NCBI RefSeq assembly: GCF_945859685.1
Contig: NC_079147.1
Location: 129,884,788 to 129,948,787, forward strand
Direction of reading: 5' to 3'
Source of the DNA: Eupeodes corollae
Taxonomy: Eukaryota > Arthropoda > Insecta > Diptera > Syrphidae
Length of the DNA stretch: 64,000 nucleotides
Shown: positions 22,854 to 34,900 of the stretch, one piece after another
Numbering within the stretch: the first letter of the stretch is position 1
Layout of the letters: the number at the start of each line of letters is the position of its first letter
The notes under the pieces: generated by a model
Seen by the model: the letters and a program-made list of their open reading frames with translations, nothing else
Database searches by the model: none
What the model was told of the DNA's origin: nothing
Made by a program: the position numbers and the translations under genes

Positions 22854-23203
22854 TTATTTCAGAACCTGAGCAGTTATAAGATCGTACCCTGGTGATTTTT
22901 TGCTGGACAACTTATGTTGACACATGCTTCTTACTTCTTTGAGCGTGACAAAAGGTATTTCACATTCGTCGTTTCTGTCAACAAACTGTAAGGGATCTGT
23001 AGCTGTGCTTGCTGGGAATGGCTTGAAAACATTCGCGAGATGTTCAGCGAAGAGATCAGCCTTTTGTTTCGGGTTTCCGATCCATTTACCATTTTGAGAT
23101 TTTATCGGCGGGTCTTGTGTCTGAGGTCTTTTTAGGCGCTTAGCTGCTTTCCATAAGGAGTATTCTGTAGAAGCATCCGTCGTCAGACTTTTCAGGAATC
23201 TAC

Positions 23204-24240
23204 TTAGTGAATCATTTTTAAACTCACAGATTCTTTTTTTAATTCGTTGTTAAGACGGGTAAAAACTACCTTATCATCTGGGAATCTCGTGGATTGCCAT
23301 TTTCTTCTAGCTCTTCTTTTTTCCAATATCAACTCCTTTATTTCGATAGGATATTTTATTTCTTTTTCTCTCGCATTCGAAATAGTTGGAGTACTTTCTT
23401 CTGCAGCCTGCTGCACATCAGCAATAAATTGTTCTACTTCATGATCAATTTGTTCAATTGTTTGCATAGGGGATCTTAGGTTTATAAAATTTTCAAGTTT
23501 TCTCTGAATTCGTTCCAGTTTGTTCTGTTATTCACGAGCTTGGGATTACTTTTTTCTATTTCTGTTTCGCTCAGTGATAAAATTACTGGAGTATGATCTG
23601 ATGATAAATCGTAATTACCTTCGACACTTATATGATTTCGTTTAATACCTTTAACTACGAAAAAGTCTATAAGGTCTGGTATTTTGTTAGTATCAGATGG
23701 CCAATATGTTGGCGAACCAGAAGAATAAAATTCGCAGTTGTATTTTCGGCCTGATTGGTATAGCCGTTTACCTTTTGTTGTTATGAGCCTAGATCCCCAT
23801 TGGGTGTGTTAAGCATTGAAGTCGCCACCAACAAGGAAGTTATGTCCTAACAAATGTAGGAGTTCTGCATAGTCTTCTTCAGTTGGAGAGCGCCTCGGAG
23901 GGCAGTATATAGCTGCTATTTTGAATTCTTTCTTTGTTATACCAATACTAATTGTTGTTACTTGCATGTTTTCTTCAGTAAACTTTGGTTCTTCACAGTG
24001 TGTTAAGCACTTTTTTATAAGAATTGCTGATCCTCCCCTAGCTTTGTCAGCTGGGTGCGGAGCGTGATAACATGTATAGTTTGGTAATTTATTACCAAGA
24101 CTTTGTTCAATAGCGAGGTGGGTTTCGGACACCAAACAAATGTCTATATGCTCTATGTCTAAAAAGATCTTTAGTTCTGATACATGCTGTAAAAGACCGT
24201 TTGCATTCCATGTTGCGATTTTGAGTGTTCTGTCCATCAT
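23204..24240 (-). pseudogene. ORF2 endonuclease domain of the Jockey-type LINE
   Basis: ORF2 starts ATGATGGAC at 24240, overlapping the ORF1 stop. It reads KIATWNANGL, CLVSETHLA, YHAPHPADKARGGSAILIKK, AAIYCPPR and GGDFNA, the APE-type endonuclease motifs (Asn, Glu, Tyr and GDFNA Asp/Asn all present). A TAA directly after GGDFNA (23809-23811) cuts the frame; HTQWGSRL continues immediately after it, so a single base change explains the stop. Further EN sequence (DLIDFF, LSSDHTPVIL) follows to about 23580, and a linker to 23204 spans another break. Confidence 0.88.
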
Positions 24241-25312
24241 TGTTTTTTAAGAGCGACTTCTTCGCTTAGCTGTTTTATGTTTAAATCTTGTTGGTCAATC
24301 CTTTTCAGGATGAGTTCCAGCATTTCTTTTATAGAAGTTTCCTCATTCTTCCGCACATTTTTTACAATCTGGGAATAGCATTTATTTTCATCACTTTTGC
24401 TTAGTGCAATTGCTTTTCCCGGTTGATTTTTAGTAATGTTATCGACCGTTACTTTTTTGCTTTCAACTACTGGTTTTGTGATGGTTGAGTTTCTAAACTT
24501 GTTCCCAGTTTTGTTTTTTCTTTTTGTGTCTTGGAACTTTTTTGCTACTAGACATCCTCTGTAACTTGCAGGATGATTGCCTTGACAATTAACACATTTC
24601 GCTTTCTGTTCTCTGCCCATGGGACAGTTTTTAGTTGCATGTCTGCCTTCGCATTTAACACAAGCGAACTCGCGATTGCAGTATTTTTGTGTATGCCCAA
24701 AGGCTCGACAGCGCTTACATTGTGGAACAGTTTTCGACTTTCGCAGTGGTTCAATTTTGAACACTATGCCCATAATTGATTTAATACTGTAAATCTTATC
24801 GAGACTTTCTTTATTTTCAAACGTGAGCATAAATAAAGGTAGAGATCTCTTTTTTGTCGTTGATACCCCAGTGGAGTCTTTTACTATCTCATTTTTAATA
24901 AGATTATTGGCATCGAGAGCTTGAAAGCCTTTTTGTATAAGGTTTTCGACAATTTCTTTGGCAACACATGAAGAGTGAATGCCTCTTGCTACTACTTTTA
25001 TCGATCTTGTAGCTTTATTTTCGTACGATATTTGTTCAATTCTTCAGTGACAGATCTATACGCATCGGCGTCTTCAACAATGACTTTCCAATTGTCTTTA
25101 TTGTATGATGTATATTTACATGCCTTATTCGTGCATTTTTCTACTATGCTCTTTAGCTCGCCAAACATTGCCAAACCGGAAATCATAATTGGAGGTGGGG
25201 CAGTTTGTCTGGTACCTTTAACGTGAGGCTTATTTTGGGGTAAATCTCTTATTTCTTTATTGGATGCTCTCATTATTGTTGCAGTATCTGGTTTTTGCAC
25301 CTGTTTGCTGAC
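24237..25312 (-). pseudogene. ORF1 (gag-like, zinc-knuckle) of the Jockey-type LINE
   Basis: The C-terminal frame (24237-24830) contains three CCHC knuckles: CKRCRAFGHTQKYC, CVKCEGRHATKNC and CVNCQGNHPASYRGC. These are RNA/DNA-binding motifs of Jockey gag proteins, and a Lys-rich tail and coiled-coil-like end (LKRIDQQDLNIKQLSEEVAL) follow. The N-terminal frame (24998-25300) has a Pro-rich start, PPPIMISGLAMF and a folded domain. Between them, SIKVVARGIHSSC in another frame joins the two, so at least one frameshift lies near 25000. The stop TGA overlaps the ORF2 ATG, typical for this clade. Confidence 0.88.
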
Positions 25313-25653
25313 ATTTTATAACAGCCTCTGGGCTACTCTCTGCTTTTCGTTTCTTTGATAATAAAATTTGATAATAAAATGATACTTTAAATAAATAAAA
25401 CAATGTCATATATTTTGCACCTTTATTTCTTTGCTTACCATTTTCGTTTGCGTTTAAGTCAATAACTATCCTAGTAGGTAAGTGTTGTTTACCAACAACT
25501 TATATAAAACTTATATCAATATTTATTTCGCAGATGTTCCTTGAGGTGATACTTAAATTCAAGCAAATGCAAAAATGTTTCGATTTGCTGCAAAAGTTAA
25601 GGTTAAGAATGCCTAAGATTTTCTAAGCTTAAGAAAAGAAAAAGTAATGGGGT

Positions 25654-26040
25654 GACTTTCCATTACCGCAGAACGAATTTCCTTCTGATTTTTATTTACA
25701 GTTAGGAAGGGGTTTCAATAGAACATGTTTTAAATATTAAAGCGAGGAAAACCCCTTAAGTCATAGAAAAAAATATTTTCTTTTTCGGAATTAATATTAC
25801 TTTTTTGTATTTGATCATTAAAATCGAAGAAATACCCAACAAAAAAAAACAAATATGGCAACACTGAAATGTCAAATCTTTTTGCGTGTTTTGTATGTAA
25901 AAAAGTGAACTTTGAAAATTAATTTAAAATAGAAATAAATGTTTCCTCGCTCTAATATTGTTATAATTATTATTTATTTGCGTAAATCTATCAAATAAAA
26001 AAACGGCGAGTCGAGATTCGTGCTGCGGTAATGGAAAGTT
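25654..26040. mobile_element. short inverted-repeat element upstream of Npl4
   Basis: GACTTTCCATTACCGCAGAA at about 25654-25673 is matched in reverse by TGCTGCGGTAATGGAAAGTT at 26021-26040, with two mismatches over about 24 bp. The 385-bp interval is AT-rich and has no coding frame. It is probably a MITE-like insertion about 0.4 kb upstream of the proposed Npl4 start. No target duplication could be defined. Confidence 0.5.
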
Positions 26041-26346
26041 GAGCCAAAGTAATGACTCTTCAGCAATTTATTAAAAAAAAGTACAGTACATTATTGCAAT
26101 TAATTTTAAGTGAGAATCGTCTCATTGCACCAAACTTAGGTTTAACTTTGTTGTAGCAATGTGCATACGACCTTACTCATTTCACTACGATAAGCTAGAT
26201 GGCGCTTTAATGAATTCAATATTTTTTAAGGAGTTTGACAGGTTGTGATTGAAAGGCAATTGTCTGCTTTTCAGCTGTGTTCTGTTAATTCATGTCCGCC
26301 CGAGTCAATTCATCAGTGTAGAAAAATAACTTTTCCTAAAATTTTG

Positions 26347-26353
26347 TATAAAG
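26347..26353 (+). promoter_or_regulatory. TATA-like element before the proposed Npl4 first exon
   Basis: TATAAAG lies 95 bp before the candidate ATG. In AT-rich DNA such a motif is expected by chance, so this is weak. Confidence 0.2.
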
Positions 26354-26441
26354 AGCAAAATTTTTTAAGTTAAAACAAAAATATTCCATTTACGTTAAAT
26401 TAACATTAATTAAATCTGAACTGAACCAAGCGAGCTGTAGT

Positions 26442-26465
26442 ATGTCGCAAACATCTGATAAAATT
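26442..26465 (+). CDS. Npl4: candidate first coding exon of Npl4
   Basis: Eight codons, MSQTSDKI, are followed at once by GTAAGT. Joined in phase 0 to the exon at 37341 they give DKI-LIRVQSPEG, which matches the way NPL4 proteins begin (a few residues, then a hydrophobic pair before IRVQSP-G). No ATG exists directly upstream of the 37341 exon, so a separate first exon is needed. The implied intron is 10.9 kb and full of transposon remnants. The match is short, so chance cannot be excluded, but start, donor, phase, strand and residues all fit. Confidence 0.55.
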
Positions 26466-28929
26466 GTAAGTTTGAGTTTGTCTAGATTTGTAATATCTGC
26501 ATATTCATCGACAACGACCGGCTGTTCAGTATTCAGTCCATTAGAGCAACGATATATATTTTTGTTTTGCATGAAATGATTATATATATTTTATTTGTCT
26601 ATTACTTGAGCTGTCGCAAATCAAACAAACATGTCTTGGATCAATTTTAAGTCCAAGAATTGTTTTTTTTTTTTTTTTAACTAATGAAAAATATTAAATA
26701 AAAACAAATGCACTTTCTGATCTACTACCATATTTACTTATTCATTGAATCTACTTTTTTCCTTTGCGTTGCTGAAATCTGCTTTTCTATCCAGATAAAT
26801 TTATATTAGTAAATGCTGCAATGTTTCAGAATTTGAATTATCGGAGTATTTCTTATATAATGCCGGTATATCCATACAAAATATTTAATTTAAGGTATAA
26901 AATGTGTTTTTGCTGGAAACAATGCAATATAAAAGATTGAGCCGCTTTTTTACTTTGAAAATAATTATCAATGGTAAAAGTCACTTAAAGACCTGCCAAA
27001 TTATTGTTAATGAGTTGCATGTATTATTTCTATTGGCTTGAACAAAGAAAATATTTTAAAGCGAAATCGTTGGTACTTGCTTGTTTTTTTCTTTGGATTT
27101 GGATAATTATGGCTGCGTTCGTAATTGCCGGCTTTGTTGCCAATAGCCTGAAGAAAATCTACTCGAAAAGTTTATAAACACAATTAGGTCTGCATGCGTA
27201 AATTCATCATACTTTCATTAAAATTAATTGATAAAAAAAAACGTTGACAAACTGAGCCACATAAATTATTTGTTAGAAGCTTTTGATTCCATACGTTTAA
27301 ATAATGGCTATTAACAAAATATTTTAAAGCTTATTGTTCTTAACTTTGTGGAAGAAACCGACAAAAAGTTAAAAACTGAAGAAAAGTAAAATTTTGTTGA
27401 ATACCTATGAAACTTTTAGTACGACATAGGTTATAGATCCTTACACGCACAAAATAATTGTGCAAACAGTGCACAATATTATTGGCTATGCGCGCCAGAC
27501 GGTTCAATATTTTATGCAATAATTTAGTTGAAAGCTGACACTTGTGTCGTGTAGAAAACATGCTGAGTGATCCTTTCTTTATAGATGCTGCTTTGCAACG
27601 TAAGTTTTTAAGAAACTGCATCGCGTTATCGCGGCAAAATAACACTATGTCAACTGCACTCCTTTTTTCAGAATCCAAATTTTGTTTAAATTCTTTTTTA
27701 TAATTGGTGCGGAAGAATTTACATTTTTGTAGTACTTGCTGTTTATCAGCTTCGAGATTTCTTTCACTGTATTTTGAAAGTATGTTTTTCATACTGTTCA
27801 CTTTTTACTTGCGACATAGGAATATGTATAAGGCAAGTATTGCATTCGTAAAAAAAGTTCAACTCGCTATTTTAATCAAACATCACCTTAAAATAATACA
27901 GAAGTATACAAAAGTGGGTCCCCCGATTCCGTCTGTCTTTCTCTCCCCTACAGCCCAAACTATTCGGTCGATTGACTTCAAATTTTGAAATAACGGTTTG
28001 AGCCGATTCGCGTTAGACGTTTTTTTTCATTTTTTTAAAGACTACAGATAACATTAGTCCCAAACAAATTTGTTGGCCAAGTCTCCATACAAATTTATTG
28101 GTCAAGAATAGAAAATTCAAATCTTCTCAAAAACAAACCGATACATTTTTTAAATTTTCACTAACATTTTTTTATTCATCTTTTAATATAAAAAAAAATA
28201 TTTTTGTATTGCTCCGTTATTTCTTTTCCGTTTTAAGTTTTATCAAAAATCAATCAACCAATTTCAAAAATGCGTTTTTCCGCACAAGCTTGTACACTGT
28301 CTCATTACTATCTGGAGATCAAAAATGTCATTGTTTTTATTTTTGATTTTTTTTTTCGAAATTCGATGCATAGTATTTGGTCTTTATATTCCACAAAATC
28401 TGCAGTGTTTTTTCAACGTCAGTTTTGCCCGCGGAGGTTCTTACTCTTAAAATTTCAAAATTCAATGAAAAAATATTGTGCAATTGTACACACAGACGAT
28501 ACAATTTTTTATATTGTGCAATATTCATTGTAAATATTTACTTAAAATAAATATCAAAAGGGTTTTGATTTTCATCATGTCTTGGAACATCCGGAAAACG
28601 GACATAGAGCAAAAGGTACTCATAGGGCATTCCGACATTTGGACATATGTACGAACGTATGGGCGTACGAAAGTACTTACACAGGTACACACAGACATTT
28701 CTCTAAAAATCTTTGTTTAAAATCTTGAAACGTCGAAAAATGTCACCATTTTCAATTCGAAGACATTTAAAACAAATGTCATCTTAACCGCGAATTAATT
28801 GTAGTTTTACTACTAACAACTGTTGACATACTCCTGCAGGCCTTATGCTATTTGTTTACTTTTATGAATGCAATTTTGGCAGTATTTCGAAAGTTTTAAT
28901 TACGAACTCAGTTTAGATTATTATTATTA

Positions 28930-28970
<41 letters not shown>

Positions 28971-31900
28971 TTAATATTATTATAACTTCTTTATTTTTTT
29001 AATTTAATTTTGTATAAAGTTCATTAAAGAATACGGTCATGGCTATTCTGCCGTCTACCGGGAACTTTTTGAGTTGAAAATTAAAAAATTAAGATTAGGT
29101 AGGATAAAAATTACATTAAAATAGTTATATATTAAATATTTCTCTTATTCCTTAATCATATTGAGCAAATTAGAGTTAACTGGTCTAGGTTCTAAATCCA
29201 TTACATTCTAGTTTAAGTGAATATGTCTTAATTCATATGCGTCCAGTTTATGAGTTTGGTTTGCTTTTTTTAATAGTCTGCAATTATTGTCAAAAGATGT
29301 AATGGTGTGTGGATCTTCATTATTTGGATCATAAATGTGGGCTGCAATTACTTTCTCTGCCTCTTTCTTTTTGTTGGTCTAAAATGTTCGTTAAATCTTT
29401 TTTTAGTCGCTTTCTTCGTTTTCCAATATATTTTTTGTCACAGTTGGTGCAAGAGATTTCCTAAATGCCACTGCATCGATTAGTTGTCTTTAGTTGAACC
29501 CAAACTTCACTTAGGTTTGATGTTATTGGTTTAAACTATGTTTCTCTCAGCTTTTTGAAAGATATGTATAACTTTGTTGGTGACATCGGTGTTTATGTGT
29601 GCATATTTTTGATCAAAAAATGTACTAATAATGTTTCGTTTTAGCCTTATTGAATATTTTTTGACTCAATGTTCTACTATAGACTTTTCATACCAATTAA
29701 CATTACCCATGTGTAACATTGGTTGGTACTCTTACATATAAATATCAAATGATAAAGGGAGAGGGCTAATCTATGCCCATTGAATGAAAAGCAGAAAGTT
29801 TTTGGCTATATAGGCAATAGAAATTTATAGTTATGTAGCGATCTGTCGATGTAAATTTCCTGTATATTTTTTTGAAATTCCCATGTCATGTGCTTGATCT
29901 TCTTTCTCATGAGTAAATTGAATGCTGTGAAATCTGTTGTTGATAAACTCAAGTACTTGTTCAGTTTCGGTCTTTCAAACTACTGCAAAAGTATCATCCA
30001 CATATCTATGCATATATATATAGTTACATATATATGTAAATAGATCTATAGAACTTCAGTTTATTAACAACAAATTTCACAGCATTCAATTCGAGATAAT
30101 TAAGACCTACTTTTAACAGTCAAAACACAACAATCAAAATCAAGAAGAAACCTATACGGTTTAATATAAAGCTTTTTGTTCATTTAAATTCTTTGAATTT
30201 TCAAACAAAAAATTATTAAAATCTGTATTTTATTGCAGATTACCAATGCTTCTATGCAACGTGCAAGGATCTGAGATAAATAATTATGATCTCAAAGAAA
30301 TTACAAAAAGAAGCCTTTATGAGCGTTTAAGACATACAAAAATAACAACAACCGCATATAAAATGATAACATATATAAATGTTACAACTTTTTAAAAACT
30401 GATGTATCTCTTTAAATTTTGCATCACAATAATTGTTGCGAAAATAATTTATAAAACTCTTATTAAAAACATTATCTAGATCGAATAAGGAACAAAATTA
30501 ATGGGTCAGAAATTCATCCAAACATTAATAGAATATCCTTCCTTTTTTCAATATAGAATACCGGTCATTGTTATAATAATACTTGATTCTTGAATGTTTA
30601 AAATGTTGTGATAAAACAGAAAAAAACCTTCTTTTACTAATGATGACATTCGTACATCAAGAAATTGTCTTCCATGAACCATGGAAAATTAAAATGTATT
30701 TTATCTTAAAAAAAAAATAATTTGTGTGTGTTGCGAACCCAATAATATTTAATATTTAAAGTATTTATTAAAGATAAATACTTGTGTCTCATTAAATTTT
30801 GTGCACTACGTAAATAAATTCTTTACTATCAAATGCATACCACATAATTATTCTCTATCAGCAAAATTATTTGTTTTTCTAAGAATCAAATTATCCTTTA
30901 ACAACTTTAAATATGTATGTGTTAGCCTCACTCCAAGAAAATAATCATAATTGGAATATTAAATATAGAAGAAACAATTTAATTGCAATTTTTTTACTGC
31001 GGCAGTGTACTCGTAGGTGTGAATAGGAAGATAAACAAGACCTTTTGAAAGAGTAGATACATATGTGTATAGTATGCAGTGCCCTGTGCATTTTCATTTA
31101 CCTTGTCCGGCCCTGGTTTTTCGTGTTATCATACTTGCATCCTCTTTATTAGACTACATACTAGTTAACTTTATTTTTGTTGTTTGAAAAAATCTTTAAA
31201 AGAGAAAAGCAGAAAGAAATGGAATTAACATAACCTAACTTTTTTAAGCTAACAAAAATACTTGTCTGTATTTGAAATTGATATTAACATAACACTTGCA
31301 CTGAGAGGACCTGGCACTGAGAGATTCTGTCATGCGATGCGTAGTGCATCTAGTCAATAAGCAGCTCAGTCAATGCTCAATACTCTTTGGCATTATTTCT
31401 CTCTTTCATCATTAGGAAGGAACCAACAACTAAGTTATTTTTATGATCGGTTGACGTCCGTAAAACACGTCACTCCACCATGTAATAATCACTTTGTTGC
31501 TGATTAATTCGAACGCTACATTACAAATATTTGTTAGTAGCTGTTCAAAATTTTCGATAATTCTGCCACTATTTACCAATTACAATGTTCGCTACATTTG
31601 GTAAAATTGGCAAACATTACAATGACAGAAGTTGCTCATGAAAAGCTTTTCTGTTATTTTTAAGTTTTTTTCTTTTACGTTGCACAATATATTAGAAAGC
31701 AAAACGTTAAAAATTATTAAGTAATTTCCATTTGCAGTGTAGTTTTAGAAAGCATTGCGAGCTGTTTAGCTAAGATATAATGATGACGATTGTTGATTTG
31801 GAAACAATGCTTTACAAAAAACGCAATGTTGTTTACGCATTTTTTCGTCATCGGATTTGTTTACTATTTAAAAATTCGGTAAATAAATTACTTTTCAAAA

Positions 31901-34900
31901 AATAACGCACATAAGTAATCGTGTTACATTAAGTTTCGTAAGGGAAAATATAATAAAAAAAAGAATAGAATTTAGCAAAAGAGTGAAAGTTCAAATATAA
32001 ATAATGAATTGCCTCATTTATACATATTTAATATTCAGGAAATTGAAGATATCTCAGACTTCTTAAATAACGTTACATTAGAATGAATTAAACTGTTGTG
32101 TAAAATGTTTAAATTTTTGAATCGGAGAACGAATGTGGATGGACCAGTTGTGGATGATTTCGTTAACTCGATTAAAGGATTTTTTTGTTAAATGTTATGA
32201 AAAATGATCATATAACTACGCAAACATTTATTTTTATTTGTTCTGTTTTCTCTTTTAAAATTAAATTGATTAGTTTCAATTAAAGAAATATTCTTCACAA
32301 TTTTTCTAAAAAGGATTAAATAATATTCTTTGTCGATTTGTTCCGCACTCAATTTTTAATTGCAATTTTCGAAACCTCATTTTCAAACGATATAAACTCA
32401 ATTCTTGTTAGTTTGTAGAACAAAGTATTTAATTTAGCTATTTTTTCATTCTCAAACGTTTGATAATTGTTAAACAGATTTATCAAAGCTCTTATGGTCA
32501 AATATTCTAGTATGGTTGATTCAATAAATGCAAGCAAATCGAATGGAATAGAAGCCTATGAAAAAAATTCTTACTTGAAAAATATCAATCTCGTGCACGT
32601 GATTAACATCTTGACAATTCCACGAAAAGGCGTAATCAAATTAACCCTTTTCGAGTCCTTTGCATGAAGTATATAGGTATTTTTCCAGAATAACCGTATA
32701 AATATTAATTCGAATAATGTGCAGGTTAAGTACCCTTGGAGTAATGCTAGAGGTATTGGGTTCAAGCCCTGCCTGTGGCATCTAAAGTATTTTCACGGGT
32801 ACTGCCTCTTGCGAGAATTTGATTTTTGTTGTTTATATTGTTTTCCATTTCATAGTTATAAACTATCAATCCGTCAAATTTGTTGAATGACCATTTGACC
32901 CTTCATTCATTAGAAACGCAAATTATATACTGATCGATCGGAAATCAGAAAAATCTTTTTTTTTTGAGAAACTTTCTTTCACATAATTGTAATGACAGAT
33001 TTTTGTCAGTAAACATTTTTGGTGGATTGGTTTTAAAATTGAAAACCAATGATAGCTATAATTGACGCCTATAAAGGACCTGCCAAAAAAATTCCATAAT
33101 TGGTTTCAATGATAAAAACCAATGATAGCTATAATTATCCCCTTATTATTCAGTTTTTGTTTTATTTCGACTTTGATTGTTTCTTTTATTTGTGTGCATA
33201 CTATGTTGTAAGTAACTTCTATCTTTATATATATACAAATTAACAAATTGCTTAGTTTTAAAATTCAAATTAAATAATGCTTACAACACAATTTTTATTA
33301 TTTATTATATGGGCATTTCCACAGTATTTTTAACTTTCATGTTACCGCAGTATATTAAGCCTTAGAAATGAAATTGGCACTTTCTAAGTGGATAGATTTT
33401 CGTATCATGACTTATTTCAATTATATAACCTACTTTTGACTTTATTGGATTAAAATTTTTAATTAAAATTAATAAAAAATAGGCTTAAATATTGCAAATT
33501 TCAAGCGTACCAGATGCAAATTTATTAAGTTTTATAAACAAAAAACATTTCAACGACCTTTGACCCAACTTAACATCATTAACTTATAATTATTTATAAT
33601 ATACACTGATAGAAAAACCTCGAAACAAAGGTGTGCTACCATTTAAAAAATAGTACAAAGCAATTAAACTAGAGTACCTCCGTTTTTACAAATATTAAAA
33701 TCTGATCTTTTTCTCTATATAACTTTCTCAACGATCAATTCTGGTAGTATTTTATAGGCTTAAATTATTCTCTATCAATCAATAAATCAATTAAAATTTA
33801 ATTGGATCATGTGCCTCTATTTAAAAATAAATATTGTCATTTTAAAGCTTAAAATTGAAAACGTGATTGGTATAGAATATGTGATTTTTTTAGCGGCACA
33901 CCTATCGATAAGATCTTACAGAAAAATAAATGATTGTGAATGATAATTTTACGAATAATCAATAGTAAGAAAAAGCCGTTGATCGAAATTTTTAAGTTTC
34001 AAAGTTTGTACGATCAAATTTTTGTATGAAATGAGGGTTTTTCATTGAATGTACACGTGTCCACTGCACTGCACAGAACTGAAGATATTTATTAACGATG
34101 TTTCAAAATGAATCACGCAAGTATTTTCTTGTTATTTAGATGATAAACAACCAAGAAAATGTTTGTTTATAGATGTGCCTCAAAATAAAAAAAAAAATAT
34201 TTCAATTGTTGAAAATGAAAGATTCTGTGGAAATGCCTATATATTTATTTAATTATTCAGTATATTTAAAAGAGTGCTGATTTTATTTAAGTTCTTTATG
34301 ATTCGTATGCAAGCATGCAATTAAATATGGTTTTTAGATTATTGTTTTGATTATTAGGGCTCGGATCAATTCAAAATCACTACAAATACTAGTAGTGTTG
34401 TTGTACTTTAAATTAATTTTTAAATTAACCTTTTACAGTGAATTATCTTAGATTTGTGTCTAATTATTACAATATTCATTGGCTAAGAGCGAGTTTTTTA
34501 GCCGCTTACATCCCTACTGTTTCTAACAGGCCAGCTGTTTTGTCACCAATGTATGTGAGGATTTTAATCCTGTCAAATTTAGTATTCATGTGTATAGCTT
34601 GGTGTAATTATACTTTACCCACCATACCTCGCCATACACATACATATATCAGGAATGATGTTGCTTTTAAGCTCTTGCCACAACATGGTCTATACACCAA
34701 ACCATTCTTCAATTTTATTTAGTTTAAATTTTCAGTGAATAAGAACATTATTTTCTGTTGTTTCCCTTATATGTAGTAGCCGATATCTAAACAGACTGTC
34801 AACTTCTCGCGAATTTCGGCAGAAACCCTATTGACTTCTGACCTTGATAAATACACTATTAGCACAAATAATCATATGCAGATGTCTCATCCAAATACAA

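Larger units (their letters stand above)
21392..25354 (-). mobile_element. near full-length Jockey-clade LINE with target-site duplication
   Basis: In minus orientation: 5' end near 25354, ORF1 (gag-like, three zinc knuckles), ORF2 (APE endonuclease plus RT), a short 3' UTR and a poly(A) tract seen as a T run at 21391-21405. TTGATAATAA lies at 21382-21391 beside the poly(A) end and at 25355-25364 beside the 5' end (again at 25368-25377), giving a 10-bp target duplication. ORF1 and ORF2 overlap by ATGA. Roughly half a dozen stops and frameshifts break the coding region, but all domains remain recognisable. The element lies between the two host genes. Confidence 0.9.

Noticed and set aside
22081..25226. 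Several plus-strand frames of 60-94 codons
   Set aside because: Antisense shadows of the minus-strand Jockey-type LINE, whose motifs are unmistakable.
34438..34722. 94-codon plus-strand frame in proposed Npl4 intron 1
   Set aside because: No family resemblance, no splice or promoter context, in AT-rich sequence.
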